64,000 nt of DNA from Rhodosorus marinus (Eukaryota > Rhodophyta > Stylonematophyceae > Stylonematales > Stylonemataceae): positions 1,240,001 to 1,304,000 of the forward strand of contig JAMWBK010000003.1 of assembly GCA_029953675.1 (NCBI GenBank), in the 5' to 3' direction. Positions 55,349-64,000 of the stretch are shown here, piece by piece. Positions within the stretch are counted from its first letter, which is position 1, and the number at the start of each line of letters is the position of its first letter. A program made the translations under genes and the position numbers. A model generated the notes under the pieces. That model did no database searches and had not been told where the DNA came from. It saw only the letters and a list, made by a program, of their open reading frames with translations.

Positions 55349-56147
55349 ATGCTCAACATTGTTGACTCCGATTTCTTCAATAAGGCAGTGGAGCTGTCTT
55401 TCAAGAAAATTGATAAGGATAAGTCGGGGAAGATAAATCCCGATGAACTCTCGGCGGGGATGGTCTACATGTACTTGTAAGGTCCTAGTCATGAAATCTG
55501 TGGCCCCGTATTGTAAGGGATCGAGTTCACTAAGCGCCTCTGACTTGTAAGTTGCTCCTTTCTCCTGCTTCTTTACTCGGAAACTGTTGCTGCAGCCAAC
55601 TGAGCAAGCGGCTCCCCGGAATTGCAGATCCTCCTACTGTATCCCAAGTTGAGGAGAGCTTTAAGGTGAGTTGGAAAGAACTGCCAATCAGGGTTGAGTA
55701 GTCAACATCGAGGCTCCGCTGATATTCCCGTCCTGCACGCGATTGATAGAAATTTGACCGCGACGCAAGTGGAGACCTCGACTACAATGAGTACAAAGGG
55801 TTTGTCGTACAATGGTATGCGTTATACGAACATCCTGCAGTGCCCTGCGATCTAAGGATGGCTATTTCCGTTCTAGATATCACAAAGCTAGTGAGGGTAT
55901 CCTGAACGAACTATCCTTGCTTTTTCACTGACTACATAGGTTCCGCGACAACGGGATATACTTCACGGGTATGGTAGCAGCCAACATGCTCATAAATTTC
56001 ATTTTTATCCCGATGATAGCTGAGTCGATTCACGGGAAACTGGCTCTCAAGACCGCTGTGAACCATATCCCGAAGAAAGTCTTCACCCTCATATTCGCGG
56101 TTGTTTCTAAAGTATCCTTCAAAATGCTGCGTCGTATCGGTCAATAA
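55349..56147 (+). CDS. Two-EF-hand protein, tandem copy 2 (long hydrophobic tail)
   Basis: Exons 55349-55476, 55596-55665, 55750-55814, 55940-56147; 156 residues. EF loops DKDKSGKINPDE and DRDASGDLDYNE with the same linker (QLSKRLPGIADPPTVSQVEE) and intron phases as copy 1. After the shared FVVQWF the last exon runs 70 codons and contains two hydrophobic stretches, TGMVAANMLINFIFIPMIAE and VFTLIFAVVSKVSF, separated by a basic/helical linker and ending KMLRRIGQ. This may be a membrane-attached Ca2+ sensor, in contrast to the soluble short copy. No domain name can be given to the tail. Confidence 0.75.
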
Positions 56148-56217
56148 ATGTACGCTGGCTCGTTGTGGACCGGAGATTGGAATCTGATGGCATGCAAGAT
56201 CATCCTTCGTGCCTTTT

Positions 56218-56249
56218 CGCCGACACCTACGTGAGAGTAGGTGTCGGCG
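56218..56249. other. 13-bp-stem hairpin
   Basis: Arms CGCCGACACCTAC and GTAGGTGTCGGCG (perfect, GC-rich) with loop GTGAGA, 71 nt after the stop of the second EF-hand gene. Stable enough to form in RNA; could sit in that gene's 3' UTR or mark its end. Confidence 0.75.
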
Positions 56250-57773
56250 CAAACGACACCGCGCTCGGTTCCGATTGGCTAGCTAGCGATTTTAGCGGAT
56301 CCCAGCCTCGCCAGTTTCAAGAATGGTAATCCTTCACCGTATTCCAGTATGGAGACGGCGCACAGGCACACTGGTAGCATCTCGAAGAGAACCACCAATT
56401 TTGGTCTCTAAAGGTTGGCCGCGATGGGGATAGGTCCACTTCGTAGAACATCTCTCCGACGTACTGGGGTTGACTCTTTGGCGACATTCGTTCACCATGC
56501 TCGCAAGGGTCTGTATAATCTCGCTTCTCTTTAGCGCGGAGTGCCTTCGAGTATTGAGCACAACGGCAACTGACTTGGGCTCTTGATCGCGTCCGAAGTG
56601 GGCCCTGAAAGAGTCGTCCAGGCCGATTCGAATGGCCGGACACTGCACACATCACACGTGATTTCTACTGTGGTTATCCTGTGCACAAGAAGTATGCTTG
56701 TTTACGAACTAGCTGCTGATCCGTGTCCGCGCAGCTGATGTGAGCGCGAAGAGACCGAAGAAAAAGAAGCACCCGTCTCACACGGCTCAAGCCAGGCATC
56801 TCCAGAACTAGTCGAGCTGGAAACATCTTCTGCTGCTTTTTCGGAGGACCTCTATCGCTTACTTGGTTGCACTGATATCTCAGCGAAAACAACAAGAAAC
56901 AAAGAATCCATGGCAGTGTTTCTTCAAAATCTTCATGTCCACGCCAAGGGCTTCGTCTTGGTCGCTCATCTGAGCCTGTCGGCGAGCGCAACATTTTTGT
57001 TTTGCTATCGAATGTCTTCTTCACCAAGTCATTGCGAAAACAGCCACCGTCGAATCTCGCTAGGCGAGGTACGTATAAGGACCGTCCCTCTTCAGATTCT
57101 ACACTCGCAGTTAAGTGAAATAAACGATGCCAGATGCTTCACTTGAACAAGCGATGTCGGGTAACTCGTTCAAGGGGCAGGGCTGGTTCCAACCCGCTAC
57201 ATCAAATTCTGGTCGTCGTGAGGCATTGGAACGAGCTTAGACACAAGCAACGTACGGACTACCGTACTACCTTTAACAAAGTCATTCAAGTAGCTAAGCG
57301 GTGTCCATTCCACGGGTTTCCCTGAGTCGGCCAGAGTTTTCCTTCCAGGCCCTACACAGGCCTCGAAGGTCTCGTAAAACGGGCGCTATATATGCAAATA
57401 GAAATTGAACGCTTTAAAGCTCTCCCCACTGAACTGAAGACTGGTTAGCAGTGAGAGGGCATTGCAAAGTCCTGAGCATTTTCAGATTGCATGAGCATCG
57501 TGAGAGCTAAGAGTCGTTCCGTCATGTGGCGTGTTGCTAACCCGCTCATTGTTTCCGGTTGGAACGGTGTGTAAAGGGTAGCAGCGCATGAGCGAGGGGA
57601 AAGTTCAGGGTGGAACATGAGTGGACAGGCTGTTGACTAAGGACTTGTGGAGGAGGCCCTTTATTTTCTTGCTTCATTTTCCTTTTGAGATATAGTGTTG
57701 AGCAGCCGCGGGTTGGAAGTACGTGTACTGTCAGTAATAACCTGCGTTTTAGGTTTTTGTTTCGGTTGTTCTT
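56250..57773. other. Intergenic; possible decayed minus-strand coding sequence
   Basis: 56334-56648 (-) reads protein-like (PAIRIGLDDSFRAHFGRDQE, then SVAVVLNTRRHSALKRSEII) but breaks off, and no start, clear splice sites or family could be established. The TRR...NE-like pattern loosely suggests a glycosyltransferase remnant; not called. Confidence 0.3.
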
Positions 57774-60270
57774 ATGGGATGTTGTGCTTCTAGGGGTGGC
57801 GTGGGCACAAAAGCGCAGAATAGCAATATGGAACCAGTAACTGCGGACTCTGAGAATGCCGCTCAAGGCTGTGAAGACAATGATGTGGAACGGCTGGGCG
57901 CAGAGCATGCCCTGAAGAAGAGGGGATACACGGTAATAGCCCCACGTAACCTTAAAACTCAATGAGTTGTGGTTGAAGGCGATTACAGTTACGGGAAATA
58001 TCGCTCCTGGGATTGCTGGCCGTTGGTATTAGGGAGACTGACACGCTGTGCTTAAACTTCTATCTTGAATGCAGGGAGTGATATTGGAAAGCCCCGACGA
58101 GGGCAACTTCTCGAAATTGTACGAGGTAAAGCAAACGCTGGGAAAGGGCTCGTTCGGTATTGTTGCAGAATGCATCCATCGGGAAAGTGGTGACCGTCGC
58201 GCTGTAAAGGTTCTTCGTAAAAGTGAGCCTCCAAGCATAAACCGACCGCTTGAGCTTGGCATATAAACACTTCCCTGGAACAGATTTGTTCAGTATTATT
58301 GACACCGTCCCGACTTTCTTCACAGGAGCAATATTGACCGATAGGGATGCTGACCGGATTAGGAGAGAAATCGATATCATGAGGAGCATCAAAGAACATC
58401 GGCATATTGTCAGAACGTATGGAGCCTATGAGGATGAAAAACATGTCTACATTGTGCTGGAGCTGTGCACCGGAGGTGACATGTTCCATCGACTTATCAA
58501 GATCAGGGCATACTCCGAGAAAGATGCAGCCCAGATCTGTAGGGAAGCTCTGAGCGCACTAGCGCACATCCATGAGGCAGGTACTGTGGACGGACAATCC
58601 ACAGCTCTGTGGCTCGGCGCCCCGTTTAAACCTGGTTATTGTTCGATTGCACCCGTTAGGTGTTGTTTATCGAGACTTGAAGCCAGACAATTTCTTGTTT
58701 GATACGGACGAAGATACAACCTCATCTCTGAAGGCGGCCGATTTTGGACTATCTTCTTTCATCGTGGAAGGGGAGTATTTGCAATCAACTTGTGGGACCC
58801 CGATGTACATAGCGCCAGAGGTGATCACAAAAAAATATAACACAAAGGCGGACATTTGGTCACTAGGTATGTTTATGCACTCCATCTCGGGCTCCGAGAA
58901 GCTTCCTATGCTTCTGGGTATCCGAGTCAAGCTCTTCTCAACTTCATTCCGCCCCGCAGGTGTTACGCTGTACATTATGCTCTCCGGGAAGGTTCCTTTC
59001 TGGGGGAATACTATGCAGAAGACCTTTGAGAGCGTTCGAAGAGGTCGCTACCACTTCGACGATCCAGTGTGGGAGTCGGTCACTGAGCACGCAAAGGACT
59101 GTGTTAAGAGAATGCTGACGTTCAAACCGGAGCAGAGGCCCGACGCTAGGACTCTTCTCAGTATGTTCAACGTATTCAAAGACCAGATTTGCAATCCAAT
59201 TTTCACGGAGTCGGCTCGATGTTTTTCCGTAGTACGGAATCGTGACATCGACAAGTCTATGACCTTGGCTTACATCGTTTTCTTTTGCTACAACCCACCG
59301 ATAGAGGATCCTTGGATTGTTGATCATGGACTGGCAGCGGCGAAGCCGCTGGTTGAAACAGTGTTCCTTAACTTGCGTCAGTTCCGAAACATGAACAAGT
59401 TGCAGAAGAGGGCTGCGCAGATTATGGCTACGAATTTGAAGCTAGAGGAGATTAAGAACGTGAAGAAGGCTTTTCGTGAATTGGACAGGGATCAGTCTGG
59501 CTGTATTTCAATGTCTGAGATGCATACGGCTCTGTCGAGAGCAGATCTAACTATCTCCGAGGACGATTTAGAAAACCTGTTCCAGGTCTACGATGTTGAT
59601 GGTAGGCCGAAGAGAAACAAGTCGCCCGCCTATGTTTTACTTCGGTTGTTTTGTGAGATAGTGGTAGCTTGCCAAGGCTGCTATGAGGCTCAACCCAAAT
59701 CGAATGTTCGGATCGTAGGTGACGGGATGATTAATTATCTCGAGTTCCTGGCCGCCACAACAAAAATGAATAGGGTGCTGACGATGGAGAACATGCGGTT
59801 TGCTTTTGAGGAACTGGACAAGGATGGCAATGGAACCCTCAGCGCTTCGGAGGTAAGTCGCTGTGACGTTGGCGCTAGCATGGAAGATGAGTACCTACGA
59901 CTCAATAGACAGCTGGGCCGTTAGATCGTGATCCTTGTCTGTCCTTTGTCAAAGTTTTTTGCTTTTGTGGCCTGACGACTCTGCTGAAGTATATGCTGAA
60001 AGTTCTACCTCACGTCTCGTTTGGCTTTACGTCAACTAGATCAAGATACATATGACGGACATGAACCTCACTGAAGAAGAAATGGATGAAATGATTCGGG
60101 AAGCAGACAGCAACAACGACGGTGAAGTAGACTACGAGGAGTTTGTATTCTTGATGACGGAGAAGATTCAACTAGAAAATGTACGTGACGATCTGATTGG
60201 AATGGACATCGACGTGGATGAAGAGACAACAGATGGTTATTTGAGTATGATGCTCAACAGACAATCATGA
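57774..60270 (+). CDS. CDPK: Calcium-dependent protein kinase (CDPK) with acylated N-terminus, 8 exons
   Basis: Exons 57774-57932, 58075-58222, 58326-58580, 58660-58866, 58960-59160, 59305-59601, 59719-59852, 60040-60270; 543 residues. The N-terminus MGCCASRGG is a classic N-myristoylation site (Gly2) followed by two palmitoylatable cysteines, so membrane attachment is likely. Kinase: [13 protein letters not shown], Lys98, [10 protein letters not shown] with Asp193 (Tyr in place of the usual His of HRD), DFG 215-217, [10 protein letters not shown]. Autoinhibitory junction: [19 protein letters not shown]. Four canonical EF loops: [49 protein letters not shown] 30-residue acidic tail follows. 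Six intron positions match the CDPK at 48211; two of that gene's introns are absent here. Convergent with HSP90. Confidence 0.9.
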
Positions 60271-60645
60271 AACAAGCGCGTGAAAGATGCCCATATCCAA
60301 ACGAACACCCGATATTTACAACGGAAATATCATTCCTGTGAAGAATCCTTTGCTTCCTAGTGGCTTGTATCCGGTAGTCTAGGTCGCGCAGAAGCCCTAA
60401 TCATACTAGTAAACGGGGTTTTTGTCAGACATGAGCCCCGTCCACCGTGAACTAGTCATAAAAGGTTCTCGCACTGCTTGATAAAGAGTACTTTTATTTC
60501 CTCGCTGAATTTGATATTCTCGCAAAAACAATATCTCGCTTAGCCCACTCGTACTGACAGGTGAAAATCTTCAAAGGAGCAGTGCGCAGTGTACATTGCG
60601 CTTTCCTGTCTCCTGTAAAGTCAGCTTGAGAAGCGAAGCCAATGT
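60271..60645. other. Convergent 3' region of CDPK and HSP90
   Basis: 375 bp hold both 3' UTRs. No gene recognised. Confidence 0.6.
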
Positions 60646-62856
60646 CTAATCAACCTGCTCCATAGAAGATACTTCTGGATTCTCAAGCGCGGGCAAGTCT
60701 TCCTCTGTCGGCTTCATTTCCTCTTCTTCATCGTCCTCGCCGATGCTCAGACCCAGCTTAATCATTCGGTGAATTCTCGCTGAGAAGATGTTCGGTTCGT
60801 CGAGCGAGAATCCAGATGTCAAAAGGGCTGTATCAAACAACAAATTCACGAGATCCTTGTCGGTCTTGTCGCTCTTGTCTCCTTCTGTGCGCTTCACAAG
60901 TTCTTTGATGATCGGGTTATGAGGGTTAACTTCCATGGTCTTCCTAGAGGTCATGTAAGCGCTGAGGGAGCTGTCCCTAAGCGCTTGCGCCTTCATGATC
61001 CTTTCCATATTTGCACTCCATCCGTATTCACCAGTGACAAGGATGCATGGCGAATCAACGAGTCTGTCGGACACCACGACCTTCTCGACTTTGTCGCCGA
61101 GGATTTCCTTCATGACCTTGCATAGATTTTCACACTTGGTCTTCTCCTCTTCCTTGCGCTTCTTCACCTCCTCATCGTCCTCCTCTTCAATCTCCATACC
61201 TTCCTTAGAAGCACACACAAGCTTCTTGGAGTCGTATTCCTTCAGCTGCTGCACGCAATACTCGTCGATTGGTTCAGTCATAAACAGCACTTCGTATCCC
61301 TTCTGCTTCAACCGTTCCAAGAAAGGCGAGTTCTCGACGGCTGCTTTGCTCTCGCCTGTGATGTAGTAAATGTGCTTCTGCTTCTCGGGCATGCGTGACA
61401 CGTATTCCTTCAAGGAAGTGAACTCGTCCGGAGATTTCGAAGAGTTGTAACGAAGGAGCTCCGCTAACTTTTCCCGATTCTGAGCGTCCTCGTGGATGCC
61501 CAATTTAACATTCTTTGAAAATTGTTCGTAGAACGTCTTGTAATCCTCCTTGTTCTCAGCCAACTCAGAGAACATTTCCAAGCACTTTTTCACAATGTTC
61601 TTCCTGATCACCTTGAGGATCTTATTCTGCTGAAGCATTTCGCGAGAGATGGTCAGGGGCAGATCCTCTGAATCGACAATACCTTTTATGAAGTTCAGCC
61701 ACTCCGGAATAATCTCCTCACAGTTGTCCATGATAAAGACTTTCTTAACGTAAAGTTTGATGTTGTTCAGTTTCTTCTTTGGCTCAAACAGATCAAAAGG
61801 AGCGCGCTTGGGAGCGAAGAGCAAAGCAGTGAACTCCAATTGCCCTTCGACGGAGAAATGCTTCACCGAGAGAAAGTCCTCCCAATCGTTGGTCAAAGAC
61901 TTGTAGAAGGCTGCGTAGTCTTCCTTGGACACGTCACTGGGCTTTCGCGTCCACACTGGTTTCTGCTTGTTGAGTAGTTCCCACTCGTGTACAGTCTCCT
62001 TCACAGTCTTCTTCTTCTTTTCCTCTTCATCGGGCTTCTCCTCGGTGACATCCTCGACCTTCACTTCGTCAGTGTCCATATCCTCATCTTCCTTCTTTTC
62101 CTCTTCGGTCTTTTCAGCGCCTGCTTCTGCTTCCTTCTTCTCCTCACTCTTCTCGGCGTCATCTTCCATGGCCTCGTCGTCTTCAACCTCCTTCTCAACA
62201 ATCTTCTCAATCCAGAGGTTGATTGGGTACTGAATGAACTGCGAGTGTTTCTTTACAAGTTCTTTCAGTCGCCTCTCTTCAAAATATTCCTTCTGATCTT
62301 CCTTCAAGTACAGGCAAATTGAAGTTCCACGTCCAAGAGGTTCTCCTTCATCCACCTTAATCGTGAATGAACCTCCCGCAGATGACTCCCACACATACTG
62401 CTCATCATCGTTATGCTTGGTCCTGACGATCACCTTGTCCGCTACCAGGTAAGCTGAGTAAAAGCCCACGCCGAATTGTCCAATCATACTGATGTCTGCG
62501 CCGGCTGTAACGGCTTCCATAAAGGCCCTAGTCCCGGACCTCGCGATCGTTCCAAGATTGCTGACAAGGTCCTTCTTCGTCATTCCCACACCAGAATCCC
62601 GGATGGTCACAGTTCGATTCTCCTTGTCAGGGGTGATGTTGATCTCCAATTCACCCTTACTATCCAGGGCGCTCTTGTCCGTGAGCGATTCATAGCGGAT
62701 CTTATCCAGTGCGTCCGAAGAATTCGAAATCAGCTCTCGCAAGAAGATCTCCTTATTGCTGTAGAAGGTGTTGATTATCAAGCTCATCAACTGGTTGATC
62801 TCAGCTTGAAACTGGTATGTCTCAACGCCATCGGCGCTAGAAGTAGCCGTTGCCAT
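60646..62856 (-). CDS. HSP90: Cytosolic HSP90 chaperone
   Basis: ATP-dependent chaperone, 736 residues, no intron in the coding part. N-terminal ATPase domain: [60 protein letters not shown] and [17 protein letters not shown]. About residues 225-290 are a long charged Glu/Lys linker. The middle domain contains the catalytic-arginine loop [20 protein letters not shown]. The C-terminal dimerisation domain ends in SSMEQVD. Absence of a leader or KDEL and presence of a MEEVD-type end mark the cytosolic isoform, although the TPR-docking peptide is MEQVD, not MEEVD. ATG 62854-62856 ([10 protein letters not shown]) is chosen: it is the first ATG in frame and directly follows a likely 5'-UTR intron. 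Confidence 0.95.
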   Translation of the reverse strand: MATATSSADGVETYQFQAEINQLMSLIINTFYSNKEIFLRELISNSSDALDKIRYESLTDKSALDSKGELEINITPDKENRTVTIRDSGVGMTKKDLVSNLGTIARSGTRAFMEAVTAGADISMIGQFGVGFYSAYLVADKVIVRTKHNDDEQYVWESSAGGSFTIKVDEGEPLGRGTSICLYLKEDQKEYFEERRLKELVKKHSQFIQYPINLWIEKIVEKEVEDDEAMEDDAEKSEEKKEAEAGAEKTEEEKKEDEDMDTDEVKVEDVTEEKPDEEEKKKKTVKETVHEWELLNKQKPVWTRKPSDVSKEDYAAFYKSLTNDWEDFLSVKHFSVEGQLEFTALLFAPKRAPFDLFEPKKKLNNIKLYVKKVFIMDNCEEIIPEWLNFIKGIVDSEDLPLTISREMLQQNKILKVIRKNIVKKCLEMFSELAENKEDYKTFYEQFSKNVKLGIHEDAQNREKLAELLRYNSSKSPDEFTSLKEYVSRMPEKQKHIYYITGESKAAVENSPFLERLKQKGYEVLFMTEPIDEYCVQQLKEYDSKKLVCASKEGMEIEEEDDEEVKKRKEEEKTKCENLCKVMKEILGDKVEKVVVSDRLVDSPCILVTGEYGWSANMERIMKAQALRDSSLSAYMTSRKTMEVNPHNPIIKELVKRTEGDKSDKTDKDLVNLLFDTALLTSGFSLDEPNIFSARIHRMIKLGLSIGEDDEEEEMKPTEEDLPALENPEVSSMEQVD

Positions 62857-62857
62857 C

Positions 62858-62917
62858 CTGTCCAATTCCAAAACACACTTAACAAGGGCAAACTCAAGAA
62901 ACAAACGAATCACTCAC
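62858..62917 (-). other. Likely 5'-UTR intron of HSP90
   Basis: On the minus strand a GTGAGTG donor at 62917 and a TTGGACAG acceptor at 62858 bound 60 nt. The acceptor is one base before the ATG, so the splice places the start codon at the very beginning of exon 2. Confidence 0.5.
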
Positions 62918-63051
62918 CAACTATGCTCTACAATGCTCCCTCCACCTTACCAAGCTGCGTGCAGCTCGATGCCACAAGGATCAGCATAATAAATGCAACC
63001 GTGGCAGTAGTATTTGCCGAAACCCCGCGCTAGTCCGCTGGTCCGGAGAGG
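62918..63051. other. HSP90 proximal upstream region
   Basis: Probable transcription start region and 5' UTR of HSP90; no clear TATA box. Confidence 0.4.
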
Positions 63052-63098
63052 GTTCCCGAAGTTTCCAGAAAATGAAATTCCAAAGAAGCTTCGAGAGA
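63052..63098 (-). promoter_or_regulatory. Heat-shock elements of the HSP90 promoter
   Basis: Four perfect alternating pentamers in a row, gTTCc cGAAg tTTCc aGAAa (63052-63071), then aGAAg cTTCg (63084-63093), spaced GAA/TTC units between. This matches the nGAAn inverted-repeat consensus bound by trimeric heat-shock factor and lies about 200 bp before the HSP90 start codon. Strand is given for the gene it should serve; the element is symmetrical. Confidence 0.75.
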
Positions 63099-64000
63099 CG
63101 AACGACGATGGTACGCGAAGATGTCAACAACGTAACAAGGCCTCGTACCTCTCGCAAATCCGAATCTTAAACCCCTGGCTACAGTGAGCTAATATCAGCG
63201 TTTTAGCAGACTCGCTTCCATCTCCCCCTCTCAGAAGAAATACGAAAACAATATTTTACAGTATAATAAATATAATTAGAGGGCTTCGCTCATTCATCTT
63301 TTTGCGTGACGGTCGCTTCGCAGGAGCATCAAGCGCTCGGACCTTCGTCCTCTCTCCTTAACCCACCCCTTTCTCAATCTGAAAATCTTGTCATTACTTT
63401 GAGTTTGACCTACCCCCTTGCAACGAACCGATTCGACAAGGATATTTTTAAGCTCAAGCTGGTTCGCCCCCGGTTCTCCCTTCCCCCCCCCAATGGACAA
63501 CCAAGTTTTATGGACAGAAGAATGCGAATGGAATGGACGGCGCATTCTCGCGTGTCTCCTTCGGCGTATTCTATCAACGATCAGAAAACCAAAACACCGT
63601 ACCCCCCCTGGGGGTACGAGTGAACGAGGCTAGAAGTTTCCAGACGGGTTAAGGTTGTCCAAATTCTTACGGGCCATATGCGTGAGACAACGCTATCTTC
63701 TTTCCGGAAATTGCTTTCGCATGATTTTTCAAATTTTACTCAATATTAAGTTGGTTATAAATTTCTATATTTTGAGGGCATTCCATGGCTAGTAAGTGCC
63801 CCATGATTTACTGATGCGGAGGGACTCCGCGAAAGTGCGAGAATTTGGAGAATCAAAAGCAACTCGACTTAGCGGATAGTGTTTTTCAATTATAATCTAA
63901 CAATTTTTACCGCATATCAAACAGAGAAATTTCCCGCCCTGTGGAGATAACGGAAATTTGTTGACTCGGGAAGATCGACGCTCTGCTATGCCAGCACGGT
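63099..64000. other. Intergenic to window end
   Basis: No gene recognised. A 9-bp inverted repeat CGTACCCCC/GGGGGTACG with a 3-nt loop lies at 63598-63618. The last 250 bp are AT-rich. Confidence 0.5.

Noticed and set aside
55054-55404. 116-codon minus-strand frame
   Set aside because: Overlaps the promoter and first exon of the second EF-hand gene; no domain and no splice support.
62476-63033. 185-codon plus-strand frame
   Set aside because: Antisense of the conserved HSP90 ATPase domain.
1-64000. Bacterial-type operon, toxin-antitoxin or phage-defence system
   Set aside because: No operon structure or such domains; spliced genes and eukaryotic families throughout.

Overview
The window is nuclear DNA of a eukaryote. 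Its genes carry short GT-AG introns (about 60-140 nt), protein domains are eukaryotic (calcium-dependent protein kinases, Mre11, cytosolic HSP90, RWP-RK, CBM48/AMPK-glycogen-binding modules), and intergenic DNA is littered with decayed LINE and hAT copies. CDPKs, an RWP-RK factor, pyruvate phosphate dikinase and a glycerol-3-phosphate dehydrogenase with a targeting-like leader together suggest an alga or algal-derived protist (red-algal or cryptophyte type is my guess). The sequence alone does not fix the species.

Layout. 0-21 kb is repeat-rich: one 5'-truncated and two complete amino-acid/auxin-permease (AAAP) transporter genes in the same orientation (the last two are a recent segmental duplication), a hAT transposase relic, a five-copy 319-bp satellite, and about ten fragments of one LINE family plus a broken reverse transcriptase. 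22-33 kb holds a small bZIP-like gene, a seven-exon glycerol-3-phosphate dehydrogenase (+), a CBM48 protein ending in a prenylation box (-) and an RWP-RK factor (-). 33.6-43.8 kb holds pyruvate phosphate dikinase (-), a type II membrane glycosyltransferase (-) and a second CBM48 protein (-). 45.2-48.0 kb is MRE11 (+). 48.2-60.3 kb is a calcium-signalling block: CDPK (-), two tandem two-EF-hand genes (+), a second, acylated CDPK (+). The right end is HSP90 (-), convergent with the second CDPK, with a heat-shock-element promoter.

How the genes relate. The two CDPKs share six intron positions and the two CBM48 genes share their module-splitting intron, so both are old gene pairs; the AAAP and EF-hand pairs are younger tandem duplications. 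PPDK and two glucan-binding-type proteins within 15 kb may reflect carbohydrate metabolism, but eukaryotic neighbours need not cooperate. I see no bacterial-type defence system. The least ordinary objects are the CBM48-CAAX protein, the apparent amino-acid-changing bias between the duplicated transporters, the alternating A/B satellite and several perfect intergenic hairpins. Exon boundaries were placed by eye from GT-AG signals, reading frame and protein-family continuity.
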